This document shows positions 34,121 through 43,749 of a stretch of DNA of 64,000 nucleotides, piece by piece (within the stretch, counting starts at the first letter, position 1; each line of letters begins with the position of its first letter). Source of the stretch: Streptomyces sp. NBC_01283. GTDB taxonomy: Bacteria; Actinomycetota; Actinomycetes; Streptomycetales; Streptomycetaceae. The stretch spans positions 434,001 through 498,000 of the forward strand of contig NZ_CP108430.1 in NCBI RefSeq assembly GCF_041435335.1, given 5' to 3'. The notes beneath the pieces were generated by a model. It ran no database searches. It had not been told where the DNA came from and saw only the letters and a program-made list of their open reading frames with translations. Position numbers and translations under genes: made by a program.

Positions 34121-34301
34121 CCACCGCGCATTCGCCACCGCCCAGCGATTCGGGCATAGGGGGCAAGGGGAAGCGGGCAGCAGAACTGCCCGAAGCCAGC
34201 ACCCGGCAACGACAAACCGGCAGGCCAGGAACTGTTTGTGACCGATCGCGCCACTTCCAGGGGTAAGGTCACGCAATTCCCCAGGTCCTGGCGTGAGAAG
34301 G

Positions 34302-34775
34302 CTAGGTTGCGCCGGGTAGCCCCAGGGCAGCCATGAGGGCTGCGGAGAGTTCTTCAGCGAACACGGCCGACCCGGTGAGCGTCTGCCGGATGGCTTCCTC
34401 GTCGGGTGTCAGTCCGGCCGCGGCCGACCAGGCGAGTGCGCCGGCCACTGCGGGTTCGATGGGGAAATGCTCCAGCGGTACCTCGTAACTCTCCGCCACC
34501 TCACGGTTGAGTAGGCCTTCCCAGCTATTGCCGTCCGGCGTGAGGCCCTCAATGAATCCCACATCGCTGTCGTGGAAGGACACCATGACGGCCGGTGTCC
34601 CCGTTCTCTGGACGAGGTTCGCCAGGCTGTTCCGTCCAGCGTCGGCGAAGTCCATGACCTGCCAGCCCTCCGCCAACGCATGCGTGGCGTCGACGTCCGT
34701 GAACCCGGCTCCCCGCATGAGCTGTTGCAGTTCCCCTGTGGACCGAGTCGCCAAAGATCCGCCTGAATTTCCCAT
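34302..34775 (-). CDS. Unknown acidic soluble protein
   Basis: A 157-residue acidic protein without recognised family. Notable parts are ELQQLMRGAGFTDVDATHALAEGWQVMDFADAG and TPAVMVSFHDSDVGFIEGL in the first half, and a helical Ala-rich C-terminus. There is no signal or membrane segment. ATG 34775 (MGNSGG) is chosen as most plausible; ATG 34826 or 34844 are alternatives and all ribosome sites are weak. It stands alone between a small membrane gene and another unknown gene. Confidence 0.6.
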   Translation of the reverse strand: MGNSGGSLATRSTGELQQLMRGAGFTDVDATHALAEGWQVMDFADAGRNSLANLVQRTGTPAVMVSFHDSDVGFIEGLTPDGNSWEGLLNREVAESYEVPLEHFPIEPAVAGALAWSAAAGLTPDEEAIRQTLTGSAVFAEELSAALMAALGLPGAT

Positions 34776-34900
34776 GACCCGCAAGGTAGCCGACGCCTCT
34801 GACACCAACTCGTGCCGCTGAGACATCGGGGCGAGGCGAAACACTCAGCAACCGCATCCGGGCTCTGCTGTCGTTCTGAGCCACCCCGGCTTCTGGCGAC

Positions 34901-35437
34901 TCAGGTATCGGTTCCTAACGCCCGCCGTGCGGCGACCTGGAACGCCACCTCCAGGGGCTTCTTGGCCTCGAACCCAGCCATGAATTGCCGGTCGTGCTCC
35001 TCGAGATGCCCCGTACCCTGCTGGATCGCGGCTCGAATCCAGGTGCTAGTCAACAGCTCCCACTGCCTCAGAGCTTCTCGCAGATCCTCAGCGGCCGCGG
35101 CCACCGTGTGGGGGCCCGCCATCGTGACCGCCGCTGCCGCGGCACTGAACTGAGTCCAGGCGTCATGCACACTGCTGCGGGCACTCTCCCATTCGTCGAC
35201 ACCACCTTCGCCGTGAAGCAGATCGGACGCCTTCCAGACGGCATTGGAAAGTTGCTTCGCGCAGGTGACAAAGCCTGTATAGGTCTCGCGGCGCACATCG
35301 GCGAGCCAGCGCTTCTCCTCTGCGCGATGCTGAGCGTCGAGGCTCCTGAGCTGCGTGCTGAGGGTGAGCAGTCCGCCGCCTACACCGCCGACAGCACCGA
35401 TCGCCGCACCAAGTATCGCTGCAACGCTGGCGTCCAC
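34901..35437 (-). CDS. Membrane-anchored helical protein, unknown
   Basis: A 178-residue protein. Its N-terminal helix (VAAILGAAIGAVGGVGGGLLTLS, residues about 4-26) has Gly-zipper character and probably inserts into the membrane. After it comes a long charged helical part (RSLDAQHRAEEKRWLADVRRETYTGFV...) with coiled-coil tendency, resembling the helical bundles of small 'hypothetical membrane' proteins in streptomycetes. GTG 35437 has a GAGAGGGG site upstream; the longer frame is rejected. I do not know the function. Confidence 0.7.
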   Translation of the reverse strand: MDASVAAILGAAIGAVGGVGGGLLTLSTQLRSLDAQHRAEEKRWLADVRRETYTGFVTCAKQLSNAVWKASDLLHGEGGVDEWESARSSVHDAWTQFSAAAAAVTMAGPHTVAAAAEDLREALRQWELLTSTWIRAAIQQGTGHLEEHDRQFMAGFEAKKPLEVAFQVAARRALGTDT

Positions 35438-35914
35438 TCGGCGCACCCCTCTCGTTGGTTTCCAAACGTTGTACCCCGTCGCGTCCCCGCCCAGGCGGAA
35501 GGTCATTGCGGAAGCTGACCTGGGATCCATCACACCTCGCAGGGCGAAGCACTAAGCCAGTTGGCGCGACCGGCCAATCGCGTGGCCGCGACCGGGCCAC
35601 GGCGCGGGCCTCGGCACACCGCCCGGCCTCATACAGGGTCTTGGTCCGGGGCAACGGGAGACATAGTTGCCCGCCCGGCGCGCCGTCCGAAGAATTTCAT
35701 GACCGGAGCATACGGATGCCTCGCATGCTGGTCGGCGAAGGGGCGGGGGCCGGTCGGTGGCTCCTGCTGCCCCGGGGCGGGCAGGCGGGTAGGCGGGCAG
35801 CGCGAACTCTCAACACCACATTGCCAAGTGGTTCGTTGAGAGCCCAAGGGCGCCCCGGGTTGGTCAGTCAACGGGCACCCCCATTGCTGAGCAGTGCCGT
35901 CCGGCGCCCCGGAC
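35438..35914. other. Intergenic stretch without a recognised gene
   Basis: About 475 bases. Short frames of Arg/Pro-rich low-complexity composition only. I see no promoter or repeat that stands out. Confidence 0.45.
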
Positions 35915-36733
35915 TCAGTAGTCGTGGGCGCAGAGCCTGACGCGGCGTCGCTGGAGGTCGACTTCCGCGACCCGCACCGTGATCTGCTCGCCCTCACTCA
36001 CGAGTTGCTCTGGGGTTTGGGCTGGCGAACTGGTCATCTCGGATACCTGCAGCAGCCCCTCGATGCCGGGGGCGAGTCGCACGAACACGCCGAGCGGGAC
36101 GATCTTCGTGACGGTCCCCTTGAGGACATGGCCTGTTTGATCAGCGAACCCCACGAGGGGGTCTTCCAGCAGCGCTTTCAAGGAGATCGTGACCTGGCCA
36201 TCACGCGTCTCAGAGATGATCACTTCACCAGTGATCCGCTGGCCGACCTCGACCACATCGGACGGGTGATTGATCCACGACCACGACAGGTCGGGCACGC
36301 GGATGAACCCCGTGCAGAGCCCGTCGGGCTCGCCGTCGAGGTGGACGAAGACTCCAAAGTTGTGAACTGCCGCCACCGTCCCGGAGATGATCTGCTCAGG
36401 CTGAATGGCCACCAGGAAGGCGCGTAGCTCTGGGTTCTCGCAGGCACGGGCCGAGAGCTGCAGCTGCTCTCCCCAGCGTCCGATCTCCTCGGCTTCTATC
36501 TGCTGGCCCACCTTGAGGATCTCGGACGGGTGGTCGACGCGACGGATCGACGCCTCATGCCGGGGGATACGGCCGACTTCATTGTCGTGCCCGTTCAACT
36601 CCCCGCTCAACTCCCCGAGGAGGACGAGGACGTCTGCTCCGTCGAACCCTGCGACGGTCACACGTCTCACTGGACCTGGCCGGAGCTTGTTGATCAGAGA
36701 CTGCAGACGAGGGTCGGGGCCGGGCTCGGACAT
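35915..36733 (-). CDS. S1 RNA-binding protein with probable three S1-like domains
   Basis: A 272-residue soluble protein. Two clear S1 folds are ISGTVAAVHNFGVFVHLDGEPDGLCTGFIRVPDLSW...VGQRITGEVIISETRDGQVTISLK (residues about 115-185) and LKGTVTKIVPLGVFVRLAPGIEGLLQVSEM...VSEGEQITVRVAEVDLQRRRVRLCA (about 203-270). A weaker one near residues 22-95 has RRVDHPSEILKVGQQIEAE. Conserved Phe/Gly positions (GVFVHL, GVFVRL) are intact. It is shorter than ribosomal S1 and may act in RNA handling or translation. The ATG start is clear. Single gene. Confidence 0.92.
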   Translation of the reverse strand: MSEPGPDPRLQSLINKLRPGPVRRVTVAGFDGADVLVLLGELSGELNGHDNEVGRIPRHEASIRRVDHPSEILKVGQQIEAEEIGRWGEQLQLSARACENPELRAFLVAIQPEQIISGTVAAVHNFGVFVHLDGEPDGLCTGFIRVPDLSWSWINHPSDVVEVGQRITGEVIISETRDGQVTISLKALLEDPLVGFADQTGHVLKGTVTKIVPLGVFVRLAPGIEGLLQVSEMTSSPAQTPEQLVSEGEQITVRVAEVDLQRRRVRLCAHDY

Positions 36734-36917
36734 GAGCGGAGCTTAACTTCCGCTCGGGCCTCCCGGGGCGCGGCGGCCGTTCCAAGAATCACAGCTGGTT
36801 TCCAACAACGCGTGCGGGCACGGCGTGCAATTGGCGTACGACTCGACTCGCAAGGCCGCCTGATCCGGAACCCGACCTGCCTGACTCCTGAGGGAGCAGC
36901 GGTGGTAGAACGCCGCC

Positions 36918-37328
36918 ATGACGCATCGATTCACTGCCCGTGCCGCCACGACGGAGATAGATCCCGATGGCTACTTCACAGAAGCCGCCCTTGCAGAAGG
37001 AACAGACGGAAGCGGCTTCATCTTGATGTTCATGGCAGGTGAGGAGGAACCCGATGATCAAGAGGTCGCCCTGGGGATGGACACCCACTGCCTGGTCACA
37101 GCCGGACAAGGCACCGCGTACGGCTGTGTCCGTGAGGCCACGCTGACAAGCAACATCCTGCGGATCTCCCTCAACCCGCAAGCGCTTGAAGCCCTGCGGT
37201 TGAAGGACAGTGACATCGAGGCCGTCATCGAAGCGCCGCCCGCCGATCTGTCCCAGTTCCGCGAAGTCCTCGCCCAGGTGCTCGCCTACGGACGTGCGGA
37301 TGCCGTGCCCCTTCGTGTAGGCATCTGA
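36918..37328 (+). CDS. Imm10-like immunity protein
   Basis: A 136-residue protein resembling the Imm10 immunity family that neutralises polymorphic or contact-dependent toxins. Matching parts are GSGFILMFMAGEEEPDDQEVALGMDTHCLV (the family's f-I-L-x-F and G-M-D-T-Y-C pattern), GTAYGCVREATL, and the closing LNPQALEALRL with acidic helix. No toxin gene is adjacent; downstream is a truncated transposase, upstream an RNA-binding protein. It may defend against toxins from neighbours, or its toxin was lost. The call is from memory of family pattern, so moderate confidence. Confidence 0.65.
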   Translation: MTHRFTARAATTEIDPDGYFTEAALAEGTDGSGFILMFMAGEEEPDDQEVALGMDTHCLVTAGQGTAYGCVREATLTSNILRISLNPQALEALRLKDSDIEAVIEAPPADLSQFREVLAQVLAYGRADAVPLRVGI

Positions 37329-37559
37329 CTCGGTGACCAGGCCGCTCCGTGCGGCTGCCATGCGGACCACCCTGCGCATCCTGCGCCCGCCCGCTGATTC
37401 CGTTCGCGTCAGCCGTGATCGCTACGGCCATGGACGACGCCGTCTCCGCCATCACGCGTTCGTCGACGACGACCTGGACCTGCCCCTGTCCGCGCCCGAC
37501 TTCACTGACCCATACCGCACCCTGACCGACACCTGCACCCCGCATCCGGCCCCCGCGCC

Positions 37560-38466
37560 AGTCCAGGTGGCCGTCTGCCTCGCCTATTCCAGCCCGCGCG
37601 GACACGCGGCGATCGACCGGGAACCATATGTGCCGCGCTCCTGGACCGAGGACCCGGTCCGCTGCCGTGCGGCCGGGATCCCCGACACCGTCCGCTTCGC
37701 CACGAAGCCTGCACTCGCTGTCCGCATGATTGACCGGACCCTGGATGCTGGGGTCCGTGCGCCCTGGGTGGCCGCGGATGAGGTCTACGGAGGCAACTCG
37801 CAGCCGCGAGGCGCTCTGGAAGACCGCCGGGTCGGTTACGTCCTCGCGGTCGCCTGCGATCACCAGATCCCCACCCGGGTGGGGAAGGTGACGGCCGATG
37901 CCCTGGTCAAGAGGCTGCCGAAGCGGGCCTGGCAGAAGCTCTCCGCAGGCGCCTGCCCCAAGGGGCACCGCTTCCACGACTGGGCCCTGGCCGACGTTGC
38001 AGACGAGGGGCCCGGTCACCGCCATCTGCTCGTTCGCCGTAACCGCGGCAGTGGTCAACTCGCCTTCTACCGCTGCTACTCGGCCGACTCGGTGCCGCTG
38101 ACCCCGCTGGTGCGGGTGGCGGGGCGCAGATGGACCGTCGAGGAAACGTTCCGGGCCGCCAAGGACCTGGCTGGGCTGGACGAACACCAGGTCAGACGCT
38201 GGACGTCCTGGCACCGCTGGGTCACCCTCGCGATGATCGCCCATGCCTTCCTGGCCGCGACCACCGCACGCGAACGCGACCACCACCTAGCCCCGGACGA
38301 GCTGATCCCGTTGACCTGCAACGAGATTCAGCACCTGTTCACAGCACTCATCACCAAAGCCGTCCGCCCAGCCGCACATCACCTCGCCTGGTCCCACTGG
38401 CGACGACGCCACCAAGCCCGGGCCGGCGCCAGCCACTACCGTCAACAGCAGGCCGCGCGCGACTGA
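37560..38466 (+). pseudogene. IS701-family transposase, N-terminally truncated
   Basis: The catalytic C-terminal two thirds of an IS701-type DDE transposase: VQVAVCLAYSSPRGHAAIDREPYVPRSW, then VAADEVYGGNS (second catalytic Asp region), and WTVEETFRAAKDLAGLDEHQVRRWTSWHRW (catalytic Glu). The N-terminal 130 residues with the first Asp (usually DDTGFLKKG) are missing, replaced from about 37325 by unrelated sequence. No terminal repeats found. Inactive. It is related to, but clearly different from, the intact element at 40065. Confidence 0.85.
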
Positions 38467-38519
38467 GCACGATTGTCACTGTGCACGGGTCAACCTGCGG
38501 TTTCGATTGCAGGGGGCTG

Positions 38520-38885
38520 TCACCTCGGGGACATGACCTCGTAGAGATTGCGAGCATCATCGACGAAGTACAGGCCGCGGGCGCACAGCGGGTGGTCGAT
38601 CCGGCTGTTGCCGGGCTCTCCGGGGTCGTTGCCGTAGGGCACCCCGGCGGCGCGGAGCCGGGTGAGGATCACGTCGAAGGTTGAGGGGTCGACGTCGAAG
38701 GCCAGGTGATGGCCCGTGGGGTTCTCGACGGACATGAAGTCCAGCGTCAGGGATTCGTTGACCCGCACCGGGGCGAAATGCCGGTCTGGGCCTGCGTAGT
38801 CCAGGCCCATGACGGAGGCGAAGAATCGCGCTGCCGCCTCGTTATCGATGGCCGGAACGATGGTGTGGTTCAGCGTGATTGACAT
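38520..38885 (-). CDS. VOC-superfamily protein, second gene of a TetR operon
   Basis: A 121-residue glyoxalase/bleomycin-resistance-type protein. It begins SITLNHTIVPAIDNEAAARFFASVMGL, which carries the first His of the fold (NHTIV), then LDFMSVENPTGHHLAFDVDPSTFDVILTRLRAAG, and closes with GRLYFVDDARNLYEVMS-like sequence (GLYFVDDARNLYEV), with metal-ligand positions H and E. It starts 10 bases after the TetR stop and is therefore its co-transcribed partner. Possible roles are a small-molecule lyase, dioxygenase or resistance protein. Confidence 0.9.
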   Translation of the reverse strand: MSITLNHTIVPAIDNEAAARFFASVMGLDYAGPDRHFAPVRVNESLTLDFMSVENPTGHHLAFDVDPSTFDVILTRLRAAGVPYGNDPGEPGNSRIDHPLCARGLYFVDDARNLYEVMSPR

Positions 38886-38895
38886 GATCCCTCTC

Positions 38896-39537
38896 TCAGG
38901 TCTCGATCGGCTGGGACAGGATGCCGTGCAGGAAGACGTCGACAAGGTCGGGGACACTCAGCTGCGGCGACGTATTCGCCTGCTCATCTCCTTCCGTGGG
39001 CCTGCCGGCACCGACGAACTGGAGGCCGAGGAAGATCAACGCAGCCTCCTCGGGAGACAGGCGCAGTGACTCCCGCTCTGGCTCGAAGAGTTCGGAGAGC
39101 GCCTCTCGCACTCGTGCGGAACTGGCCTCACGGTCAGGCGTGCCCCCAGCACTGCCGGGACGACCCGTCCGGCCGCGCCCGCCCGTCGCGTGGAGCGCGC
39201 CGACCACCGCGCCGACCCGGTCCAGGTGGGCGTGCAGCGCCGAGGCCGCCTCGGACAGCCGGGCGGTGAGTGGCTGGTCCAAGGACACCGAGGCCAGTTC
39301 CGCGAGGGCGCTGTCCGGGCTGAGCGCCTCGGACACACATGCGTCCAGGAGTTCGTCCTTGTCCGCGAAAACGCGGAATATGGTGCCCTCCCCGATGCCT
39401 GCGGCCCGAGCGATCTGGCGTGTCGTCACCGCACTGCCGCGCTCGATCACAAGGGGAAGAGCAGCGCGAACGATCATCTCCCGGCGGTGATCGGGATCCA
39501 TCGCCGGTGCCCTCTGCCGACTGGGTGCTGTTGCCAT
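38896..39537 (-). CDS. TetR-family repressor
   Basis: A 213-residue TetR protein. The helix-turn-helix covers MIVRAALPLVIERGSAVTTRQIARAAGIGEGTIFRVFADKDELLDACV (residues about 21-68). The rest is a helical ligand domain of the TetR_C type (SLDQPLTARLSEAASALHAHLDRVG). ATG 39537 is chosen since the upstream GTG at 39564 falls within the operator palindrome. It leads an operon with the VOC gene. Autorepression through the 39550 palindrome is likely. Confidence 0.92.
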   Translation of the reverse strand: MATAPSRQRAPAMDPDHRREMIVRAALPLVIERGSAVTTRQIARAAGIGEGTIFRVFADKDELLDACVSEALSPDSALAELASVSLDQPLTARLSEAASALHAHLDRVGAVVGALHATGGRGRTGRPGSAGGTPDREASSARVREALSELFEPERESLRLSPEEAALIFLGLQFVGAGRPTEGDEQANTSPQLSVPDLVDVFLHGILSQPIET

Positions 39538-39549
39538 GCGAAAAGCATC

Positions 39550-39567
39550 GGAGTGAGTGCTCACTCC
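39550..39567 (-). promoter_or_regulatory. TetR operator candidate
   Basis: GGAGTGAG-TG-CTCACTCC, an 8-bp perfect inverted repeat with a 2-base centre. The T-G-A-G-T-G...C-A-C-T-C layout is typical of TetR autoregulatory sites. It lies 12 bases upstream of the repressor start. Confidence 0.85.
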
Positions 39568-39878
39568 GTCAAGGGTCCGGGATAAAGATCACGATCTACG
39601 GCTGGAGTACTAGGCTTCGGCTGCGTCGCAGCCGAACGTCTGCGGGCCTTCCGCCAACTGCGCATCCGGGTCTTCCGCCCCTTGAAGGGCCGCCCGGGAG
39701 CCGTGTCCGGCAGTCACCCCGACGAATCCGCTGTACCACGTGACCGCGGGGCCAGGTGCGTTGTGGCATCACGACCGCACCCGGCAGTTGCGGTCCGGAC
39801 GACACCGAAGACAGCGAGGACGTAGACGGCTGAGGGACCAGGTCCCGGCCGGCGTCGTGGCCGGGACCTGGGGGTGGC
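39568..39878. other. Intergenic stretch
   Basis: About 310 bases upstream of the TetR gene and downstream of the split exporter gene. No credible gene; the left part should contain the tetR promoter. Confidence 0.45.
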
Positions 39879-40064
39879 TCACTCAGCCCGATTGTTGGCC
39901 TGCTTGGGCAGGCAGAACATCAGGGCCCACAGCAGGGCGAGGAGGCTGCCGATCCACCACAGCACGTCGATGAACGCGCCGCGGTTGAGTCCGGCGTCGG
40001 GTGAGCCGCCGGTGGTGGCAAAGAAGACCAGGGCGGTCAGCGCGGTTCCGAGGGCGATGCCTAG

Positions 40065-41506
40065 TAGGGCTTGGTCAGGTTCGTATCGGGGTGGGTATGT
40101 CGCGGTGGCAGGTGGGGCAGGCACCGGACCAGAGGGCGAGGAGTGTCTGCAGTTCGCGGACGACTTGGTAGAGGCTCAGGCCGGCGCCGCGTCTTTTGGG
40201 GCTCGTGCCAGCCGTTGGAGTGTGCAGAAGGCGTGCGCGACGGAGACAAGGGTGACGTGGTGGTGCCATCCGTTCCACGTGCGGCCTTCGAAGTGGGCAA
40301 GTCCCAGGGCCTGCTTCATCTCCCGGTAGTCGTGCTCGATGCGCCACCGGAGTTTGGCGAGGCGGACCAGTGTGGTCAGGGGCATGCCGGAGGGCAGGTC
40401 GGACAGCCAGAACTGGACCGGCTCGCTCTGGCCGGCAGGCCATTCGGCCAGCAGCCAGCACTCGGGCAGGTGCGGACCGTCGGTGGCCTGGCGGACCTCG
40501 CGCCCGGCAGGCCGGATGCGCAATGCCACGAAGCGGGAGTACATCCGCTTGCGGCCCCAGCGGCCGGTGCCGGGCCGCGAGCCCTCCCGCCACTGCACCG
40601 GCCGGGCCGCCTTGTGGCCCGCCGCGATGACCAGCTCCTTGACCGATCTCGGCTTGTCGGGATACTTCGCCGCCGGCGGGCGTCCGGTCCCGGAGTACGG
40701 CACGGTCACCGGCACCGCGTCGGCGCTCTGGGTGGAGAGCGTGGTGGAGATTCCCACCACGTAGTTCAGGCCGCGGGCCTGCAGTCCGTGCCTAAAGGAG
40801 GCGGCGTCGCCGTATCCGGCGTCAGCGATGGCCAGCGGCACCTCCAGTCCCCAGGAGCGGGTCTCATCGAGCATGTCCAGGGCCAGCTGCCACTTCTCCA
40901 CGTGCCCGACATCGTCCGGGATGCCGCAAGCTTTGCGGCGGGCGATCTTGTCCGCATCGGCCTCCGGTGAGGCAGGATCCCAGGTCCGGGGCACGAACAG
41001 CCGCCAGTTGACCGCTGCCGAGGCATGGTCGGACGCGAGGTGGAGGGAGGCGCCGACCTGGCAGTTGGTGACCTTGCCCGCGGTGCCGGTGTACTGCCGC
41101 GACACACCCGCCGACGCACTCCCATCCTTGAGGAACCCGGTGTCGTCGAAGACCAGGGCCTCGGGTCCGATCGCCTCCTCCATCCGCCAAGCGAGCCGGG
41201 CCCGGATGTGCGCGGGATCCCAGGGGCTGGTGGTGATGAAGTTGGCCAGTGCCTGACGATTGCCGTCCTCGCCCAGCCGGGCAGCCATCGGCTCGACCGA
41301 CTTGCGCTGCCCGTCGGTCAGCAGCCCGCGCAGGTAGACCTGCCCCCAACGGCGCTGGTCATTGCGCGCGAAGGGCTCGAACACCTCCTCCGCGAATGCC
41401 TCCAACTCACCACGCACCACCGCAATCTCGTCCGGAGTCACACCCTCCTAACGTCACACCGGACCCAGAGGACACGCGCCACCACAACCGACCTGACCAA
41501 GCCCTA
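40065..41506 (-). mobile_element. Complete IS701-type insertion sequence (1442 bp) with CTAG target duplication
   Basis: The terminal inverted repeats TAGGGCTTGGTCAGGT (40065-40080) and its complement (41491-41506) are identical over 16 bases. Both ends are flanked by CTAG (40061-40064 and 41507-41510). A single intact transposase fills it. CTAG is palindromic and matches the 4-bp, TA-containing target preference of the IS701 family. Perfect repeats suggest recent transposition. Confidence 0.95.
40176..41441 (-). CDS. IS701-family transposase
   Basis: Full-length 421-residue DDE transposase. First catalytic Asp region is LVFDDTGFLKDG (residues about 96-107), with GVSRQYTGTAGKVTNCQVGASLHLA after it, the second Asp is in IADAGYGDAASF, and the catalytic Glu region is WRIEHDYREMKQALGLAHFEGR. 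All are intact. The reading frame fills the element between its inverted repeats, and the ATG lies 50 bases from the right end. It catalyses cut-and-paste transposition. Nothing indicates inactivation. Confidence 0.96.
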   Translation of the reverse strand: MTPDEIAVVRGELEAFAEEVFEPFARNDQRRWGQVYLRGLLTDGQRKSVEPMAARLGEDGNRQALANFITTSPWDPAHIRARLAWRMEEAIGPEALVFDDTGFLKDGSASAGVSRQYTGTAGKVTNCQVGASLHLASDHASAAVNWRLFVPRTWDPASPEADADKIARRKACGIPDDVGHVEKWQLALDMLDETRSWGLEVPLAIADAGYGDAASFRHGLQARGLNYVVGISTTLSTQSADAVPVTVPYSGTGRPPAAKYPDKPRSVKELVIAAGHKAARPVQWREGSRPGTGRWGRKRMYSRFVALRIRPAGREVRQATDGPHLPECWLLAEWPAGQSEPVQFWLSDLPSGMPLTTLVRLAKLRWRIEHDYREMKQALGLAHFEGRTWNGWHHHVTLVSVAHAFCTLQRLARAPKDAAPA

Positions 41507-42803
41507 CTAGGTGCATGGCGGTATTGAACAGGCCGGAGGCGGCACCGGCGTCCTGATGCGGAACGCGGGCGAGTGACATGTCGGCGAGCGGGCCGCTGAC
41601 CATTCCGAGGCCGAAGCCGATCAGTACCACCGGAGCGGTCATCGCCAGCAGGGTCAGGTCCGCCTGACCTGCGTCGGCCTGGCGTCCGTATGCGGCCATC
41701 GCAGCGAGCGCGATGAGGGCTCCGGTCTGGGGAAGGCGGCGGGCGAGGCGTCCGGCGCTCTTCGCCGCGATCGTCGCGCCCGCCAGTTCTCCGAGGGAGA
41801 GCAGCACGAAGGCCAGGGCCGCGTGGAAGGGGCTCATGCCAAGGCCGCGCTGGAGGTAGAGGGTCCAGGTCATGAAGAACAGCCCGCAGAGCAGGCCGTG
41901 CATCAGCTGCGCGGACAGGCCACCGGAGAACTGCCTGCTCCGGAAAAGGGTCAGAGGTACGAGCGGTGCGTTGTCCTGCTTGCGCTGCTGGTGGCTCAGG
42001 AAGACACCCAGCACAAGGAGACCGGAGGCCAGCATGGTGAAGCACCACAGCGGCCAGTGATGGAGGTGCCCCTCGGTCAGTGGGAAGATGATCAGGACGA
42101 TGGCAAGTGCGGACAGCAGCATGCCGGGCAGGTCGAGCCGGTCGGCTTTCTGGGCGGTCGACTCAGGGATGAACCGGCGTCCCAGGAAGAGCACGGCGAG
42201 GCCGACGGGCACGTTGATCAGGAAGATCGGCCGCCAGGACAGCCCGAACAGGTCGGCCTCGGTGAGCAGGCCGCCCATCACCGGGCCCAGAACATTGGCG
42301 AGCGAAAGGCCAGCCCCGTAGAGGCCGAACGCCTTGCTGCGGTTCTGCCCCTCGAAGGTGACATGGAGGGTGGCCAGGACCTGCGGGATCATGAGCGCGA
42401 CTGCCACGCCCTGGAGCAGGCGGGCGCCGTTCAGCGCTCCCGGGCCGGTGGCGAGGCCGCACAGCAGTGAGGCCGCAGTGAACACGACGGTGCCGATGAG
42501 GAGGATCTTGCGTCGGCCATAGAGGTCACCGAGGCGCCCGCCGGTGATCAGCCCGACGGCGACGGGCAGTGAATAGCCGGTGGTCAGCCACTGCACCGCG
42601 ACCGGTCCAGCCCCGGTCGACTCCTGGATCGCGGGCAGGGCGGTCAGGACGACCGACTGGTCGAGGATGTCCATGAGCTCGGCGACCAGCACCACCAAGA
42701 GAGCGATCCGGGCCGCCAAGGCCATTTTCGGGTGGTGAGGTGCTCGGTGGCCCGGAGGCCGAGTGGTGTGCTGCGGCTCGTTGCCGAGCGCGGAGGAAGA
42801 CAC

Positions 42804-43749
42804 GACGGGAACTCCTGATCCAAAGGAATCGGGGAGCCCTGCCGACAGCCGCACCGGGGGCGGAAACCACGGCGCCCGGGGCAGACGGCAGAGCTGCACC
42901 CGGGAAAAGACAGAAAACTGCGGGGGGGGGTGACGCAACTCAGGCCAGCGCGACGTCCGCCCCCGGACACGTGCGACAAAACAGCACGTGGGGAACGCGG
43001 ACGACTACATGGCCTGGTTGATAGGACGTCACCTCAAGAACGACACAGAAGGAACAGGAACTCCGGTCCCTGCCACCGACAGCTCGGCACAGGAACCCGC
43101 TCACGATACGACACACCCGGGCCCCGCCGCACACCGAATATCGGGCCCCTCCCCTGCTGGACCAGCACAGCACCGAGCCCCCTGCCAGAACGTTCGAACC
43201 AACCCGGCTTGTTCGTATTGAGCCGCGTCGGCCGCGGCGGGAGCTTCGTCCGCGGCTCCGGCCGAGCCGACGACACAGCTTTCCGCGCAGTCAGGAACTC
43301 AACTCCGTACTTCCGCTGAGACACATGGCTCTTTAGACCTGCCTTCGCATCGCGATGGATCGCCGCGTGCAGGCCAGGTGCGGCGCGGTGACGCCTCGGC
43401 CCCCTTGGCCGACCCCATCCCCCACCCCGCTGACCGTCGACTACAACTCGCGTCTCGCAGAGGGGACTTACAGCAGCTGGATCGATGTCCGGCCTGCGTC
43501 GGAGGGCGCGCCGAGGGACTGCCGTTTCGCCCGCGCCCCCGGGCGAAACGGCAGTCCCGATCTTTCTCGTACGGCTCTTCGACATCCGCCCTCCTTTTGT
43601 GCGCACGCGGCTGATCGAAGGGCGTTGCCTGTCGGGTCTCCGCTGCGGGAGCCGAGCGGCCGATGCATTACCGGATGCCGGAATCCGAGTGGCCCGCTGA
43701 CGCACTGGAGCGGCATGGTGCGCCACCGGCGCGGTGTCGGCTGGTGGGC
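42804..43749. other. Long intergenic stretch with a large palindrome, no recognised gene
   Basis: About 945 bases. Open frames run on both strands but lack motifs, starts and coherent codon bias. A run of ten G lies near 42921-42930. A 19-bp hairpin is at 43515-43558. The stretch must contain the exporter gene's promoter near its left end. Confidence 0.5.
43515..43558. repeat. Perfect 19-bp inverted repeat with 6-base loop
   Basis: GGGACTGCCGTTTCGCCCG and its exact complement flank CGCCCC. It is one of the longest perfect stems in the window and stands in otherwise featureless DNA, 200 bases from the nearest gene end. It may be a terminator for the minus-strand DUF1772 gene at 43750 or a small mobile-repeat remnant. 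Confidence 0.8.

Larger units (their letters stand above)
39879..42803 (-). pseudogene. DHA2/EmrB-type MFS drug exporter gene split by an IS701-type element
   Basis: The 5' part (42803 to 41511) encodes a major-facilitator exporter: ILDQSVVLTALPAIQ, motif A GGRLGDLYGRRKILL, motif C GAGLSLANVLGPVMGGLL, and later helices up to GAASGLFNTAMH. The 3' part (40064 to 39879) continues exactly with GIALGTALTALVFFATTGG and a last helix ending CLPKQANNRAE. Joining the halves across one CTAG restores MHLGIALGT in frame. The start GTG 42803 has AGGAG upstream. Before insertion the protein had about 493 residues with 14 helices. The insertion removes the last helix and a half and must abolish function. Confidence 0.93.

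Noticed and set aside
42921..42930. Run of ten G in the exporter's upstream region
   Set aside because: A homopolymer may vary in length or be a sequencing artefact. No coding frame depends on it.
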